From the NCBI GenBank assembly GCA_949472775.1, contig CASWVG010000023.1, positions 1-39,034 on the forward strand: a DNA stretch of 39,034 bases, in the 5' to 3' direction. The stretch is from an uncultured Lachnospiraceae bacterium (lineage in GTDB: Bacteria > Bacillota > Clostridia > Lachnospirales > Lachnospiraceae). This document shows, in pieces, positions 8,974 to 16,920 of the stretch. The notes under the pieces were generated by a model. The model saw nothing but the letters and a program-made list of their open reading frames with translations. It was not told where the DNA came from and did no database searches. A program made the position numbers and the translations under genes. How positions within the stretch are numbered: position 1 is the first letter of the stretch; each line of letters begins with the position of its first letter.

Positions 8974-10371
8974 ATGCTGACTTATAATTTTGCAAAGGCG
9001 CAGGGGCCTTTGTACGAATACATATATCAGTGCATAAAGGAGGACATTTTGGCGGGGAATCTGCAGCAGGGAGAAAAGCTGCCTTCCAAGAGGGCTTTCG
9101 CAAAAAATAATGGTATTAGTACCATTACCATTCAAAACGCCTATGACCAGTTGATCAGCGAAGGGTATATTTATGCCATTCCGCAAAAGGGGTATTATGT
9201 GGCGAAGCTTGAAGGCATGAAGAAGGTGCAGAGAGAGGGCAGTATTTCCCTGAACATTCACATCCCGGAGGAAAGACCCTGCTATGCGGTGGATTTGTCG
9301 GATAACAGGATGAACCCTGAGCTGTTCCCCTTTTCCATATGGGCGAAAATTCTGCGGAGCGTCATCTCCAATAAGAGCGGTGAGCTGATGGAGGCATCCC
9401 CGGCCGGAGGCATCGGGGAACTGCGGACGGCAATAGCGGAGCATCTGAAGTCTTTTAGAGGAATGCTTGTCGATCCAGATCAGATTGTGATCGGCGCGGG
9501 AACGGAGTATTTGTATGGTCTGATTGTGCAGCTTTTGGGAAACGGAAAGCAGTATTGTGTGGAAAATCCGGGATATCGAAAGATTGTGCAGGTGTACAGG
9601 CAGTATCAGATATCGTGCAAGTATGCGGATATGGATGAAATGGGAATGACCTTTGAGGGACTTAAGGAAACCGGGGCGGATATCGCGCATATCAGCCCGA
9701 ACCATCATTTTCCTACAGGGATCACCATGCCTGCCGGAAGAAGATACGAAATTCTGGCATGGGCCAATGAGAGAGAGGGGCGTTATATCATCGAGGATGA
9801 TTATGACAGTGAGTTCCGGCTGAACGGGAAACCGATCCCGACCCTGTTCAGTATGGACGCCTGTGAAAAGGTAATTTATATGAATACATTTTCCAAATCC
9901 CTCACCCCCACCATTCGAATCAGCTATATGATTCTGCCGGTTCATCTGATCAACCGTTTTTACAGGGAATTGTCCTTTTATGCCTGCACGGTTTCTAACT
10001 TTGAGCAGTATACGCTGGCCGCCTTTATCAGACAGGGATATTTTGAAAAACATATCAATCGGATGCGCCTGTACTACAGCAGACAGAGAAACCGAATGAT
10101 TGAGACGATTAAGAAAAGCAGACTGAACGATATGTGCGAGATTATTGAGAATGACTCCGGCCTGCATTTTCTGATTCAGATCGAAACCGAAAAGGCGGAC
10201 GGGGAGATCCTTGATGCATTGAGGGAGCAGGGAATCCGTTTGCATGCGCTGTCAGAATATTATTTTACGAAAAGCGAAAGGAAGCGTTGCTTTATCATCA
10301 ATTACTCCAATTTAGATATCGAAAGGGCAGGGAATGCCTGTGATGTCTTTTATAAAATATTGGCAGAATAG
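8974..10371 (+). CDS. pdxR: MocR-family (GntR-aminotransferase) regulator, PdxR
   Basis: A 465-residue regulator. Residues 1-75 form a GntR winged helix (LYEYIYQCIKEDILAGNLQQ, then EKLPSKRAFAKNNGISTITI). Residues about 110-465 are a fold-type I aminotransferase domain with the PLP-binding Asp-Tyr (IIEDDYDSEFR) and the Schiff-base lysine in MNTFSKSLTPTIRISYM. The domain normally senses PLP rather than catalysing. ATG 8974 follows GGGGAAAACAG. Its position head-to-head with pdxST strongly supports the PdxR role: known members activate pdxST when PLP is low and repress themselves. A factor-independent terminator follows at 10392. Other MocR roles (for example GABA control) are much less likely here. 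Confidence 0.93.
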   Translation: MLTYNFAKAQGPLYEYIYQCIKEDILAGNLQQGEKLPSKRAFAKNNGISTITIQNAYDQLISEGYIYAIPQKGYYVAKLEGMKKVQREGSISLNIHIPEERPCYAVDLSDNRMNPELFPFSIWAKILRSVISNKSGELMEASPAGGIGELRTAIAEHLKSFRGMLVDPDQIVIGAGTEYLYGLIVQLLGNGKQYCVENPGYRKIVQVYRQYQISCKYADMDEMGMTFEGLKETGADIAHISPNHHFPTGITMPAGRRYEILAWANEREGRYIIEDDYDSEFRLNGKPIPTLFSMDACEKVIYMNTFSKSLTPTIRISYMILPVHLINRFYRELSFYACTVSNFEQYTLAAFIRQGYFEKHINRMRLYYSRQRNRMIETIKKSRLNDMCEIIENDSGLHFLIQIETEKADGEILDALREQGIRLHALSEYYFTKSERKRCFIINYSNLDIERAGNACDVFYKILAE

Positions 10372-10391
10372 GGGATAAGATACGGCTGTAG

Positions 10392-10423
10392 GGGCAGTCT
10401 ACTTTGCGTAGATTGCCCTTTTT
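10392..10423 (+). terminator. Rho-independent terminator of pdxR
   Basis: An 11-bp stem (10392-10402 with 10408-10418, one G-U pair), five-base loop TTTGC and a run of five T. It is 21 bases after the pdxR stop. Confidence 0.85.
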
Positions 10424-10442
10424 CTTATCATTGTGCTACAAT
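10413..10442 (+). promoter_or_regulatory. Candidate promoter for the XRE-permease ABC cassette
   Basis: TTGCCC (10413-10418), 18 bases, then TACAAT (10437-10442) with an upstream TG that makes an extended -10. The -35 box overlaps the right arm of the pdxR terminator. The leader to ATG 10463 would be very short, about 14 bases. Confidence 0.45.
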
Positions 10443-10462
10443 CCGGGTATGAGAGGTGGCTT

Positions 10463-12214
10463 ATGGACAACATCAGATTCGGTAAATTCATACGGGAATC
10501 CAGACAGGCAAAGGGGCTTACGCAGAAGCAGCTTGCGGAGCAGATCCATGTATCCGACAAGGCAGTTTCCAAGTGGGAAAATGGAGCCGGGTTTCCAGAT
10601 ATTAAAATATTGGAGCCGCTGGCACAGTGTCTGGGTGTGAGTCTCCTGGAACTGATGCAGAGTGAAAGAATGGCGGAACCAGAGATTGACAGGGAAGAGG
10701 CGGAACAGATTGTGGCGGAAACCATATCCCAGTCCAAACAGGCGCAGGAGCGGGGGAGACAGATGTGGAAAGTGAAGCTGCTTCTGGGAGCCTGCGCCTG
10801 CGGGGTTCTCTATCTTGTCTGTGTGGGTATCGGTTATCTGGCGGGGCAGGAGGAAGGGCGGGCCCTGGAAAAGCTGTCTGCGTTTTCAGATAGTCCCTGG
10901 TACGAAAACCCGGTATTTTTCTATGTGTGGGCAGGCGCGCTCGTGATCTTATGCGGGGCTGGAGCGGTGTATCTTCTCTGGAAGAACGAGAGCATCCGGG
11001 AAGTGAAGATCGGCCGGCATAAGGTGAAGAGCCTTTTGACCATCCTGATGGATATGCTGGTGGTGTTTCTGCTCCACACTTATCTGTCCAATATCGCCAA
11101 CAATGAAAAACAGCTTGCCATGCTGCCGGAGGCAATCCCGATAAACGCTTATGTCAGCACGGCGGACGGGAGTAGACAGTCGGGCATTTTTATAAAAGAC
11201 AGTCTTGTGCAGGGGCTTCTGGACTCGGCATATGTTGACCGGCTGAAAATGGATGTGCGCCTCAAAGCAGGGATTGATCAGGTCATTCCTGGAGAGTGGC
11301 ATACGCTGAATTTGTTTCTGGATGGGGTAAACGGCATTGAGGCGGTGGGCGGCATTGAGGAGAGCGATGTGGTGTGGAATGCGGGTGCGGATGCCTCGAT
11401 TTTACAGGGATCCGAGGCAAAATGTATCGTTTCCAAAGAGCTTTTTGAAAGGAAGGGATGGAAGCTGGGAGACCAGGTGACGCTCTGCCAGTGGTACTAC
11501 TACCGTAAGGACGAGCGTTACGCAGAACTTTTTGCGGGTCCTTTACAGACGGTAGAGTACGAGATTGCCGGATATGTAGATATGCGGGGCAGGTGGGATG
11601 ATCAGTTCGCGGTGCCGCCGGACGTGATTGTACCCTTTCATGCGGTCAGAAATACTTATGCCGAAGAGGGGATTCCCTTCTTTGCAAGTTCGGCAGCTTT
11701 TCAGGTTTCGGACGCGCTTTCACTGAATGCCTTCAAACAGGAGATGAAGGATCTGGGATTCCGAAGTGCCGCACCAACGGAATTGGATCAATCTGTAAAC
11801 GGTGTGGCGTTAAATGTGAATGACGCCGCCTTTATCAGCACAGCGGAGCATCTGCGGCAGGTGATTGACACGGTGCGCGCATTCTTTCCCTTTCTCCTTA
11901 TTCTGATTGTGGGGGTGGGATATCTGATTACACTTCTGCTTTTACAGAGCAGGAAAAAGGAAATGGCGCTGCTTCGTTCGATCGGGTTGAACAGGTACCA
12001 ATGTTTCCGGGTCTTTTTCGTGGATCAGCTTACTTTAGTCATTACGGGAGTTGTGGCGGGAAGTGTGCTTGCGGTGCTGATCCAGGGAAATTACGGGGGA
12101 AGCTCCGCGCTGGCAGGCGGACTGGTGGGCATCTGCTATATGGCTGGTAACAGTCTGGCGCTGTGGAAGCTGTTGGATGTGAGCGTGATGGAAGCGTTGT
12201 TTGTGGAAGGATGA
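10463..12214 (+). CDS. XRE helix-turn-helix domain fused to an FtsX-type ABC permease
   Basis: A 583-residue fusion. I start at ATG 10463, close behind GGTGG, since the XRE homology begins MDNIRFGKFIRESRQ. Residues 1-65 are a complete XRE DNA-binding domain (LTQKQLAEQIHVSDKAVSKW, then GAGFPDIKILEPLA). A charged linker leads to three membrane segments around 100-210, an extracytoplasmic region of about 260 residues that resembles the periplasmic core domain of MacB-like permeases, then the FtsX block with about three helices (VGYLITLLLLQSRKKEMALL, SIGLNRYQCFRVFFVDQ). It precedes a LolD-like ATPase (13-base gap) and a second permease. No sensor kinase or regulator gene accompanies the cassette, so the fused domain may be its own regulator (inference). 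Confidence 0.88.
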   Translation: MDNIRFGKFIRESRQAKGLTQKQLAEQIHVSDKAVSKWENGAGFPDIKILEPLAQCLGVSLLELMQSERMAEPEIDREEAEQIVAETISQSKQAQERGRQMWKVKLLLGACACGVLYLVCVGIGYLAGQEEGRALEKLSAFSDSPWYENPVFFYVWAGALVILCGAGAVYLLWKNESIREVKIGRHKVKSLLTILMDMLVVFLLHTYLSNIANNEKQLAMLPEAIPINAYVSTADGSRQSGIFIKDSLVQGLLDSAYVDRLKMDVRLKAGIDQVIPGEWHTLNLFLDGVNGIEAVGGIEESDVVWNAGADASILQGSEAKCIVSKELFERKGWKLGDQVTLCQWYYYRKDERYAELFAGPLQTVEYEIAGYVDMRGRWDDQFAVPPDVIVPFHAVRNTYAEEGIPFFASSAAFQVSDALSLNAFKQEMKDLGFRSAAPTELDQSVNGVALNVNDAAFISTAEHLRQVIDTVRAFFPFLLILIVGVGYLITLLLLQSRKKEMALLRSIGLNRYQCFRVFFVDQLTLVITGVVAGSVLAVLIQGNYGGSSALAGGLVGICYMAGNSLALWKLLDVSVMEALFVEG

Positions 12215-12227
12215 AATGGAGGTAAAA

Positions 12228-12899
12228 ATGGAGATACTGCGTGCGGAACATGTGTCTTACAGCTATCAGAGCAAGTACCAGAAGGTGGAGGCGGTGAAGG
12301 ATGTAAGCTGTGTCTTTGAGAAGGGAAAATTCTATGCGATTGTGGGTGAGTCGGGCAGTGGCAAGAGCACCTTTCTTTCTCTTCTGGCCGGGTTAGACCA
12401 GCCCAGTGAGGGAACGATCTATGTGGAGGGGGAGCCGCTATGCGATATGGACAGGGACGCTTACCGTCTGAACCGGGCGGCGGTGGTGTATCAGGCGTTT
12501 CACCTGTTTCCGCTATTGACGGCGCAGGAGAATGTGATGCTGCCGTTGGAATGTAAGAAAATGCGGAAAAAGGAGGCTGCCAGACAGGCCAGACAGCTTT
12601 TGGAGCGGGTGGGACTGGAATCCAGGATATGCAGGCAGTTCCCGAAGATGATGAGCGGCGGGGAACAGCAGCGGGTGGCGATTGCCCGGGCGGTGGCCGC
12701 AGGCGGGGAGATCATTCTGGCTGATGAACCAACGGGCAATCTGGATTCGGGAAATGAGGAGAATGTGGTTGCGCTCTTAAAAGAGCTTGCCCATGAGGAC
12801 GGCTATACGGTGATTGTCATTACTCATAACCAGAGGGTGGCGGACGAGACGGATCATGTCTTTCGTATGAAGGATGGAAGCATGGAGCAGATACGCTAG
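12228..12899 (+). CDS. ABC transporter ATP-binding protein (LolD/MacB type)
   Basis: A 223-residue ATPase that would drive the flanking FtsX-type permeases. The start is ATG 12228 behind GGAGG (12218-12222); an earlier in-frame start at 12201 overlaps the upstream gene and has no site. Walker A is GESGSGKST, the Q-loop is VVYQAFHLFP, the signature is MSGGEQQRVAIARA, Walker B is IILADEPTGNLDS and the H-loop is VIVITHNQ. All are intact. Such ATPases work with MacB/FtsX permeases in export, peptide resistance or envelope signalling; the substrate cannot be told from the sequence. Confidence 0.95.
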   Translation: MEILRAEHVSYSYQSKYQKVEAVKDVSCVFEKGKFYAIVGESGSGKSTFLSLLAGLDQPSEGTIYVEGEPLCDMDRDAYRLNRAAVVYQAFHLFPLLTAQENVMLPLECKKMRKKEAARQARQLLERVGLESRICRQFPKMMSGGEQQRVAIARAVAAGGEIILADEPTGNLDSGNEENVVALLKELAHEDGYTVIVITHNQRVADETDHVFRMKDGSMEQIR

Positions 12900-12941
12900 C
12901 AACGCGGAAAGTTGATATGCGGGATGAGGAAGGAGTTTGGT

Positions 12942-14780
12942 ATGCTGCTTTTTAAGAATAGTATGCGTCAGCTTTTTCGTATGAAGGGGAGAGCCGCCCT
13001 GTTTTTGCTGCTGCTTATTTTTGCGTCGGGGCTTTGCAGTATCGGCAGGGAGTTTCTGGTTACGAATCAGGCTAAAATGGAAGCCTACGAGGATTCCTTT
13101 ATGACCATCGGAACGGTGGAGCAGAAGGCAGATCAGGTGGAAGAGCGGCGGATCTGGGATGCGGAGATCAAGGACTACCGCATTTACAATAGTTCGGTTT
13201 ATGATTCCTATGTGCCTTTGTCCGTGCTGGACTTCGAGGGTGCAGATTATCTGTCCGGGCCGGAGCGAAGATGTTTTTACGGCTCTTACATGCCGGAGTA
13301 TGAGATGTACGGTTTGGGCATGAGTCTCAGCGAGATCGTGGAGGGATCGCCGGTGGAAGATGCAGTGCCAGACCATCCGATTGCCTTTCGGGTAACCAGG
13401 GTACTTGCCGGACAGGGAGGAATCAGGGATGGACATGTCATTTCATTCTGCGATCACTATAATCCGAAGCCGGAGAAACTGTATGCGGATAAGACTTATG
13501 TGATGTCTGTTGCTTATAGACCGGGACATGAGGATCAGCAGGAGTTTGAGGGGGATGATGTTACAGAGTACATCCCTTACACGGTTCTGGAATCCGATCA
13601 GGTTGATATAGACGGCAACAAAGTGCCGGATGACGTGGAAGAGGGACATTTTTGCGATGAGGTGACAGAAGGGTTTTATGAATCGGACAAAGGCAGGCGC
13701 TGGCTGAATGTAATTGCCTCATGGGATTATCTGCGGCATACTTTCCCGGTAACGGGCACAGACGACATTAATCTGCTGATGCCTTTCTACAATGGCAATG
13801 CATATATCAGCCAGGGCAGGGAGTTTACGGCAAAGGAGTATGCGAACGGGGACAGGGTATGTCTTGTGTCGGAACTGTTTGCCCGGCGTGCCGGGCTTGC
13901 AATCGGGGATGAACTGCCTCTCGCGTTACAGTATGCAAATTACAGGCGGACTGCAGGACGGGCATTTGCAACCAACAGTGCGGCGGCATTTTCGCTGATC
14001 AATGCCAAAGGGGAGATTTACCCGGTTTTTGAGGAGGGCAATTATGAAATCGTAGGTGTGTACGGCGGACAGGCGGGAATACGGGATGATTACGGAATGG
14101 GCTACAATGAGATCATCATTCCCAGCCGTTCCGTGAAGAACAGCGATGCGGATAACATTCTGGAGAGCGGACCAATGGTGGGAAGCAACACTTCTTTTCG
14201 CATTGCCAACGGCACCATCGACGAGTATATGGAGAAGTGGAACAAATTGCAGATTTCTAATGTGGAAATCACTTTTTATGACGGAGGCTATTCAGAACTG
14301 GAGGCAAATATCAACAATATGAAGTATATTGCCAGACTGCTGCTTGTTATGGGTGTGATCATGGTACTGATGGTGCTCGGTTATTTTTCCTGGCTGTTTA
14401 TCTTAAAACAGAAGGAGCGGACGGCGGTGGAGCGATGTCTGGGTTTTCGGAAGTGGCATAGTTTTGTTTCCCTGTTTTCAGGTATTTTCCTGCTGATTCT
14501 GGTGGGAAGCGTATGCGGCAGTGTGGCGGGCAGTTATCTGTCTGGGGAGATCGAGGGGAAGATTCAAAGAGAAGATTATTATGATAAAACCTTTGGAAAC
14601 AGCGTGGCCACGGATATGGGAAAAACGGCGGCAAAGTCTTATGAGCAGGAAGAGCCGTTAAAGACGGCGGCCGAGTGTGCACTGGCAATTGTGGCGGCCG
14701 GAGCGGTGATTGCGGCTGCTGGAATTTATGTAAATCTACAAAAAGAGCCCATGAAGATGCTGTCGGGGAGAACGGAATAG
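12942..14780 (+). CDS. FtsX-type ABC transporter permease
   Basis: A 612-residue permease. ATG 12942 is chosen because AAGGAG lies six bases upstream and the protein then opens MLLFKNSMRQLFRMKGRAAL, a typical cytoplasmic lead followed by the first membrane helix (LFLLLLIFASGLCS). A long extracytoplasmic domain of about 430 residues, rich in Tyr, Asp and Glu, follows. The C-terminus has the FtsX helices (LLLVMGVIMVLMVLGYFSWL, KERTAVERCLGFRKW) and a last helix rich in Ala. It forms one operon with the XRE-permease and the ATPase, and would be the second half of a heterodimeric transmembrane part. The large external domain suggests work on an extracellular or envelope ligand. Confidence 0.9.
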   Translation: MLLFKNSMRQLFRMKGRAALFLLLLIFASGLCSIGREFLVTNQAKMEAYEDSFMTIGTVEQKADQVEERRIWDAEIKDYRIYNSSVYDSYVPLSVLDFEGADYLSGPERRCFYGSYMPEYEMYGLGMSLSEIVEGSPVEDAVPDHPIAFRVTRVLAGQGGIRDGHVISFCDHYNPKPEKLYADKTYVMSVAYRPGHEDQQEFEGDDVTEYIPYTVLESDQVDIDGNKVPDDVEEGHFCDEVTEGFYESDKGRRWLNVIASWDYLRHTFPVTGTDDINLLMPFYNGNAYISQGREFTAKEYANGDRVCLVSELFARRAGLAIGDELPLALQYANYRRTAGRAFATNSAAAFSLINAKGEIYPVFEEGNYEIVGVYGGQAGIRDDYGMGYNEIIIPSRSVKNSDADNILESGPMVGSNTSFRIANGTIDEYMEKWNKLQISNVEITFYDGGYSELEANINNMKYIARLLLVMGVIMVLMVLGYFSWLFILKQKERTAVERCLGFRKWHSFVSLFSGIFLLILVGSVCGSVAGSYLSGEIEGKIQREDYYDKTFGNSVATDMGKTAAKSYEQEEPLKTAAECALAIVAAGAVIAAAGIYVNLQKEPMKMLSGRTE

Positions 14781-14792
14781 CCTGCTGCGGCA

Positions 14793-14817
14793 CACGGGTC
14801 TATTTCTCAAACCCGTG
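14793..14817. terminator. Short hairpin between convergent genes
   Basis: A 7-bp perfect stem (CACGGGT 14793-14799 with ACCCGTG 14811-14817) spans the gap between the permease stop and the MATE stop, entering the last MATE codons. There is no T-run, so this is weak. Confidence 0.3.
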
Positions 14818-16161
14818 CACCCAGTCTGCTTTCAGAAAATAGATAAGAAAAACAATGGAACTTAAGCTCCATGTCAGCGGATAGGCCCAGAAAATGACGT
14901 TGATTACTGGGATCATATGTACAATGGCCGTGATATAGCTCACACGGACGATGCACCAGAAGCAGAGCATGGTGAGCATCGGCACGGCGGCTTTTCCCGC
15001 GCCCCGTAAGATCCCCGCGATGCAGTGGGAGAAGGAGAGCAGGAAGTAGAAGAGTGTGACTGTCCTCGCGTGGGTCGTCCCGTAAGCGATCACTTCCGGC
15101 GTACGGTTGAAAGCGGCAATCAGGGCCGGAATGGTCAGGTAGATAATGATACCCACAAGTTCCGCTGTGAGGATGGAGCAGAGGATACCGAAGCGCGCCC
15201 CCTTTTTGGCGCGCTCGTACTGTTTTGCACCAAGGTTCTGGCTGATAAAGGTGGTCAGCGCCATAGCAAAACAGGTGATGGGCAGAAAACCAAAGCCCTC
15301 GATCTTGGAGTAGGCGCCGCTGCCGGCGACAGCCATCTTGCCGAATTTGTTGATGTTTGACTGTACCACCACGTTGGCGAGTGCAATGATGGAATTTTGA
15401 AATCCCGCGGGCAGGCCGTTGGAGATTACCTCATGGAGTATGGGGAGGTCAAAACGGATGCGCAGTATGGATACCCGGTAGTCATCCGGGCTCTTGCGGA
15501 CGAGCCGCCAGAGGCATAAAAACGCGCTGATAAACTGGGAAAGGATCGTAGCCAGGGCGGCAGCGCCGACACCGAAGCCCAGCACGGCGATAAACAGCAA
15601 ATCCAGCACAATGTTGATGGCGGATGACACGATCAGATAAATGAGCGGATGGCGGCTGTCCCCGACAGACTGCAAAATGCCCACAAAGACATTGTACATG
15701 ACAAAGGACAGGGAGCCGAGAAAATAAATGCGGAAATAGACCGTGGATTCCGGCAGCACATCGGCGGGCGTTCCCATCCATATAAGGATGCGGGAAGTCA
15801 GGATGGTGCCTGCAACGGTCAAAAAGACGCCGGAAGCCAGTCCGAAAGCAACTGTCGTGTGTACGGCCTTCTGAACTTCCTCTGTTTTCTGTGCGCCGTA
15901 ATACCGGGCAATCACAACCCCGGCGCCCACAGCGATGCCTTGAAAAAAACCGACCATCAGAAAAATAAGGTTGCCGGAGGAGCTGACTGCGGCGAGCGCA
16001 TTGCTGCCGAGGAAATTTCCGACAATCAGGGAGTCTGCGGTATTGTACAACTGCTGGAAGAGGTTGCCCAAAAAGAGCGGAAACGCAAAGGCGACGAGCT
16101 GTTTCCAGATGCAGCCCTCGGTGAGCAGGGTTGTTTTTGCGGTGGATTTTTCGATGGTCAT
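14800..16161 (-). CDS. MATE family efflux transporter
   Basis: A 453-residue multidrug and toxic compound extrusion protein with twelve predicted membrane helices. I start at ATG 16161, preceded by GGGAGGAAAC; the extension to 16203 has no site. Family features are FLGNLFQQLYNTADSLIVGN near the N-terminus, the paired repeat in the second half (GLPAGFQNSIIALANVVVQS), and FISQNLGAKQYERAKKG. These proteins export cationic drugs or metabolites using a sodium or proton gradient. It is monocistronic, with an extended -10 promoter upstream. It has no sequence link with the convergent ABC cassette. The substrate is unknown. Confidence 0.94.
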   Translation of the reverse strand: MTIEKSTAKTTLLTEGCIWKQLVAFAFPLFLGNLFQQLYNTADSLIVGNFLGSNALAAVSSSGNLIFLMVGFFQGIAVGAGVVIARYYGAQKTEEVQKAVHTTVAFGLASGVFLTVAGTILTSRILIWMGTPADVLPESTVYFRIYFLGSLSFVMYNVFVGILQSVGDSRHPLIYLIVSSAINIVLDLLFIAVLGFGVGAAALATILSQFISAFLCLWRLVRKSPDDYRVSILRIRFDLPILHEVISNGLPAGFQNSIIALANVVVQSNINKFGKMAVAGSGAYSKIEGFGFLPITCFAMALTTFISQNLGAKQYERAKKGARFGILCSILTAELVGIIIYLTIPALIAAFNRTPEVIAYGTTHARTVTLFYFLLSFSHCIAGILRGAGKAAVPMLTMLCFWCIVRVSYITAIVHMIPVINVIFWAYPLTWSLSSIVFLIYFLKADWVHGFEK

Positions 16162-16230
16162 GTTTCCTCCCTTGTGCTGTGTTCCTGTTTTGGCATCGAC
16201 CAAAAATCAAATCGTGCCGACACTATTCCT

Positions 16231-16239
16231 ATTATAGCA
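16231..16239 (-). promoter_or_regulatory. Extended -10 promoter of the MATE gene
   Basis: On the minus strand TGCTATAAT (TG, one base, TATAAT) lies 69 bases upstream of the MATE ATG. No good -35 is present, as is common for extended -10 promoters. Confidence 0.5.
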
Positions 16240-16288
16240 CAAAGTATCCGGCATGGTGTTTTTCCGTAAGAATTTGGGAACTTATCTT

Positions 16289-16318
16289 TTGCCATGTCAT
16301 GGGAAGGTGTGATATGAT
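16289..16318 (+). promoter_or_regulatory. Candidate promoter of the zinc-ribbon gene and signalling block
   Basis: TTGCCA (16289-16294), 18 bases, TATGAT (16313-16318), with TG one base before the -10. It lies 38 bases before ATG 16357. Confidence 0.5.
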
Positions 16319-16356
16319 AAAGATGGCAATACAAAGAGAGAAAGGATTGGGGTGAA

Positions 16357-16872
16357 ATGTCTGGAATGTTTGGCATCATATGGACGATTGTAGTGCTATA
16401 TATTTGTTATCGCATCTATAAACAGCGGATGGAGAATCCGCAAGAGAATAACCAGAGAGGACAGATCCCGAATCAGCGTGGGCAGGTACAGACACTCCAG
16501 GGGCAGAGACCAATGCAGGCTAAACCGATCGTGCAGCCGGCGCGTGCAAAGCAGATGCCGCAGGCGGAAGCGCAGAAGAAGCCGCTGGCAGAGAGGCAGA
16601 ATAAGAACGAGCCGGAATCTACGCTTGCTTATCTGGAGGAAAAGGCGAGACAGGACGCCATGGAACATGAAATGGAGAAGCGTGAGGAGGCGAGAAGGCT
16701 CTACGAAAGTTCCGGCGGGCTTCGTCCGGCGCAGAGACTCTACGAGGGGGACAGCGTGCCGGGCGGCTGTAAATGTGTTATCTGCGGTTACTGTGCGGCG
16801 GAAAACCTCGTTCCCGTTTCGACGCGCGAAAGGTTCAGCTGTTACTTCTGCAGGGAACCGCTTGATACATAA
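16357..16872 (+). CDS. Small membrane-anchored protein with C-terminal zinc-ribbon-like cysteines
   Basis: A 171-residue protein of unknown function. ATG 16357 follows GGATTGGGGTG. Residues 3-22 (GMFGIIWTIVVLYICYRIY) form one membrane helix; then comes a Gln/Arg/Pro-rich linker of about 100 residues with several GQ repeats, an acidic-basic helix (YLEEKARQDAMEHEMEKREE), and a C-terminal module with two Cys pairs, CVIC...C and CYFC, that looks like a zinc ribbon. The protein would have a single anchor and a long flexible arm. It precedes the EAL-domain gene by 48 bases and may be co-transcribed with it. I do not recognise a named family. Confidence 0.75.
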   Translation: MSGMFGIIWTIVVLYICYRIYKQRMENPQENNQRGQIPNQRGQVQTLQGQRPMQAKPIVQPARAKQMPQAEAQKKPLAERQNKNEPESTLAYLEEKARQDAMEHEMEKREEARRLYESSGGLRPAQRLYEGDSVPGGCKCVICGYCAAENLVPVSTRERFSCYFCREPLDT

Positions 16873-16920
16873 GGCACGAAGGAATAAAATCTTCTTTGTC
16901 TGAAAGCCGGGCAGGAAGAT

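Noticed and set aside
8947..10245. A 432-codon open frame on the minus strand
   Set aside because: It lies fully antisense to pdxR, whose domains are all recognisable; the minus-strand translation has no family pattern and no ribosome site.
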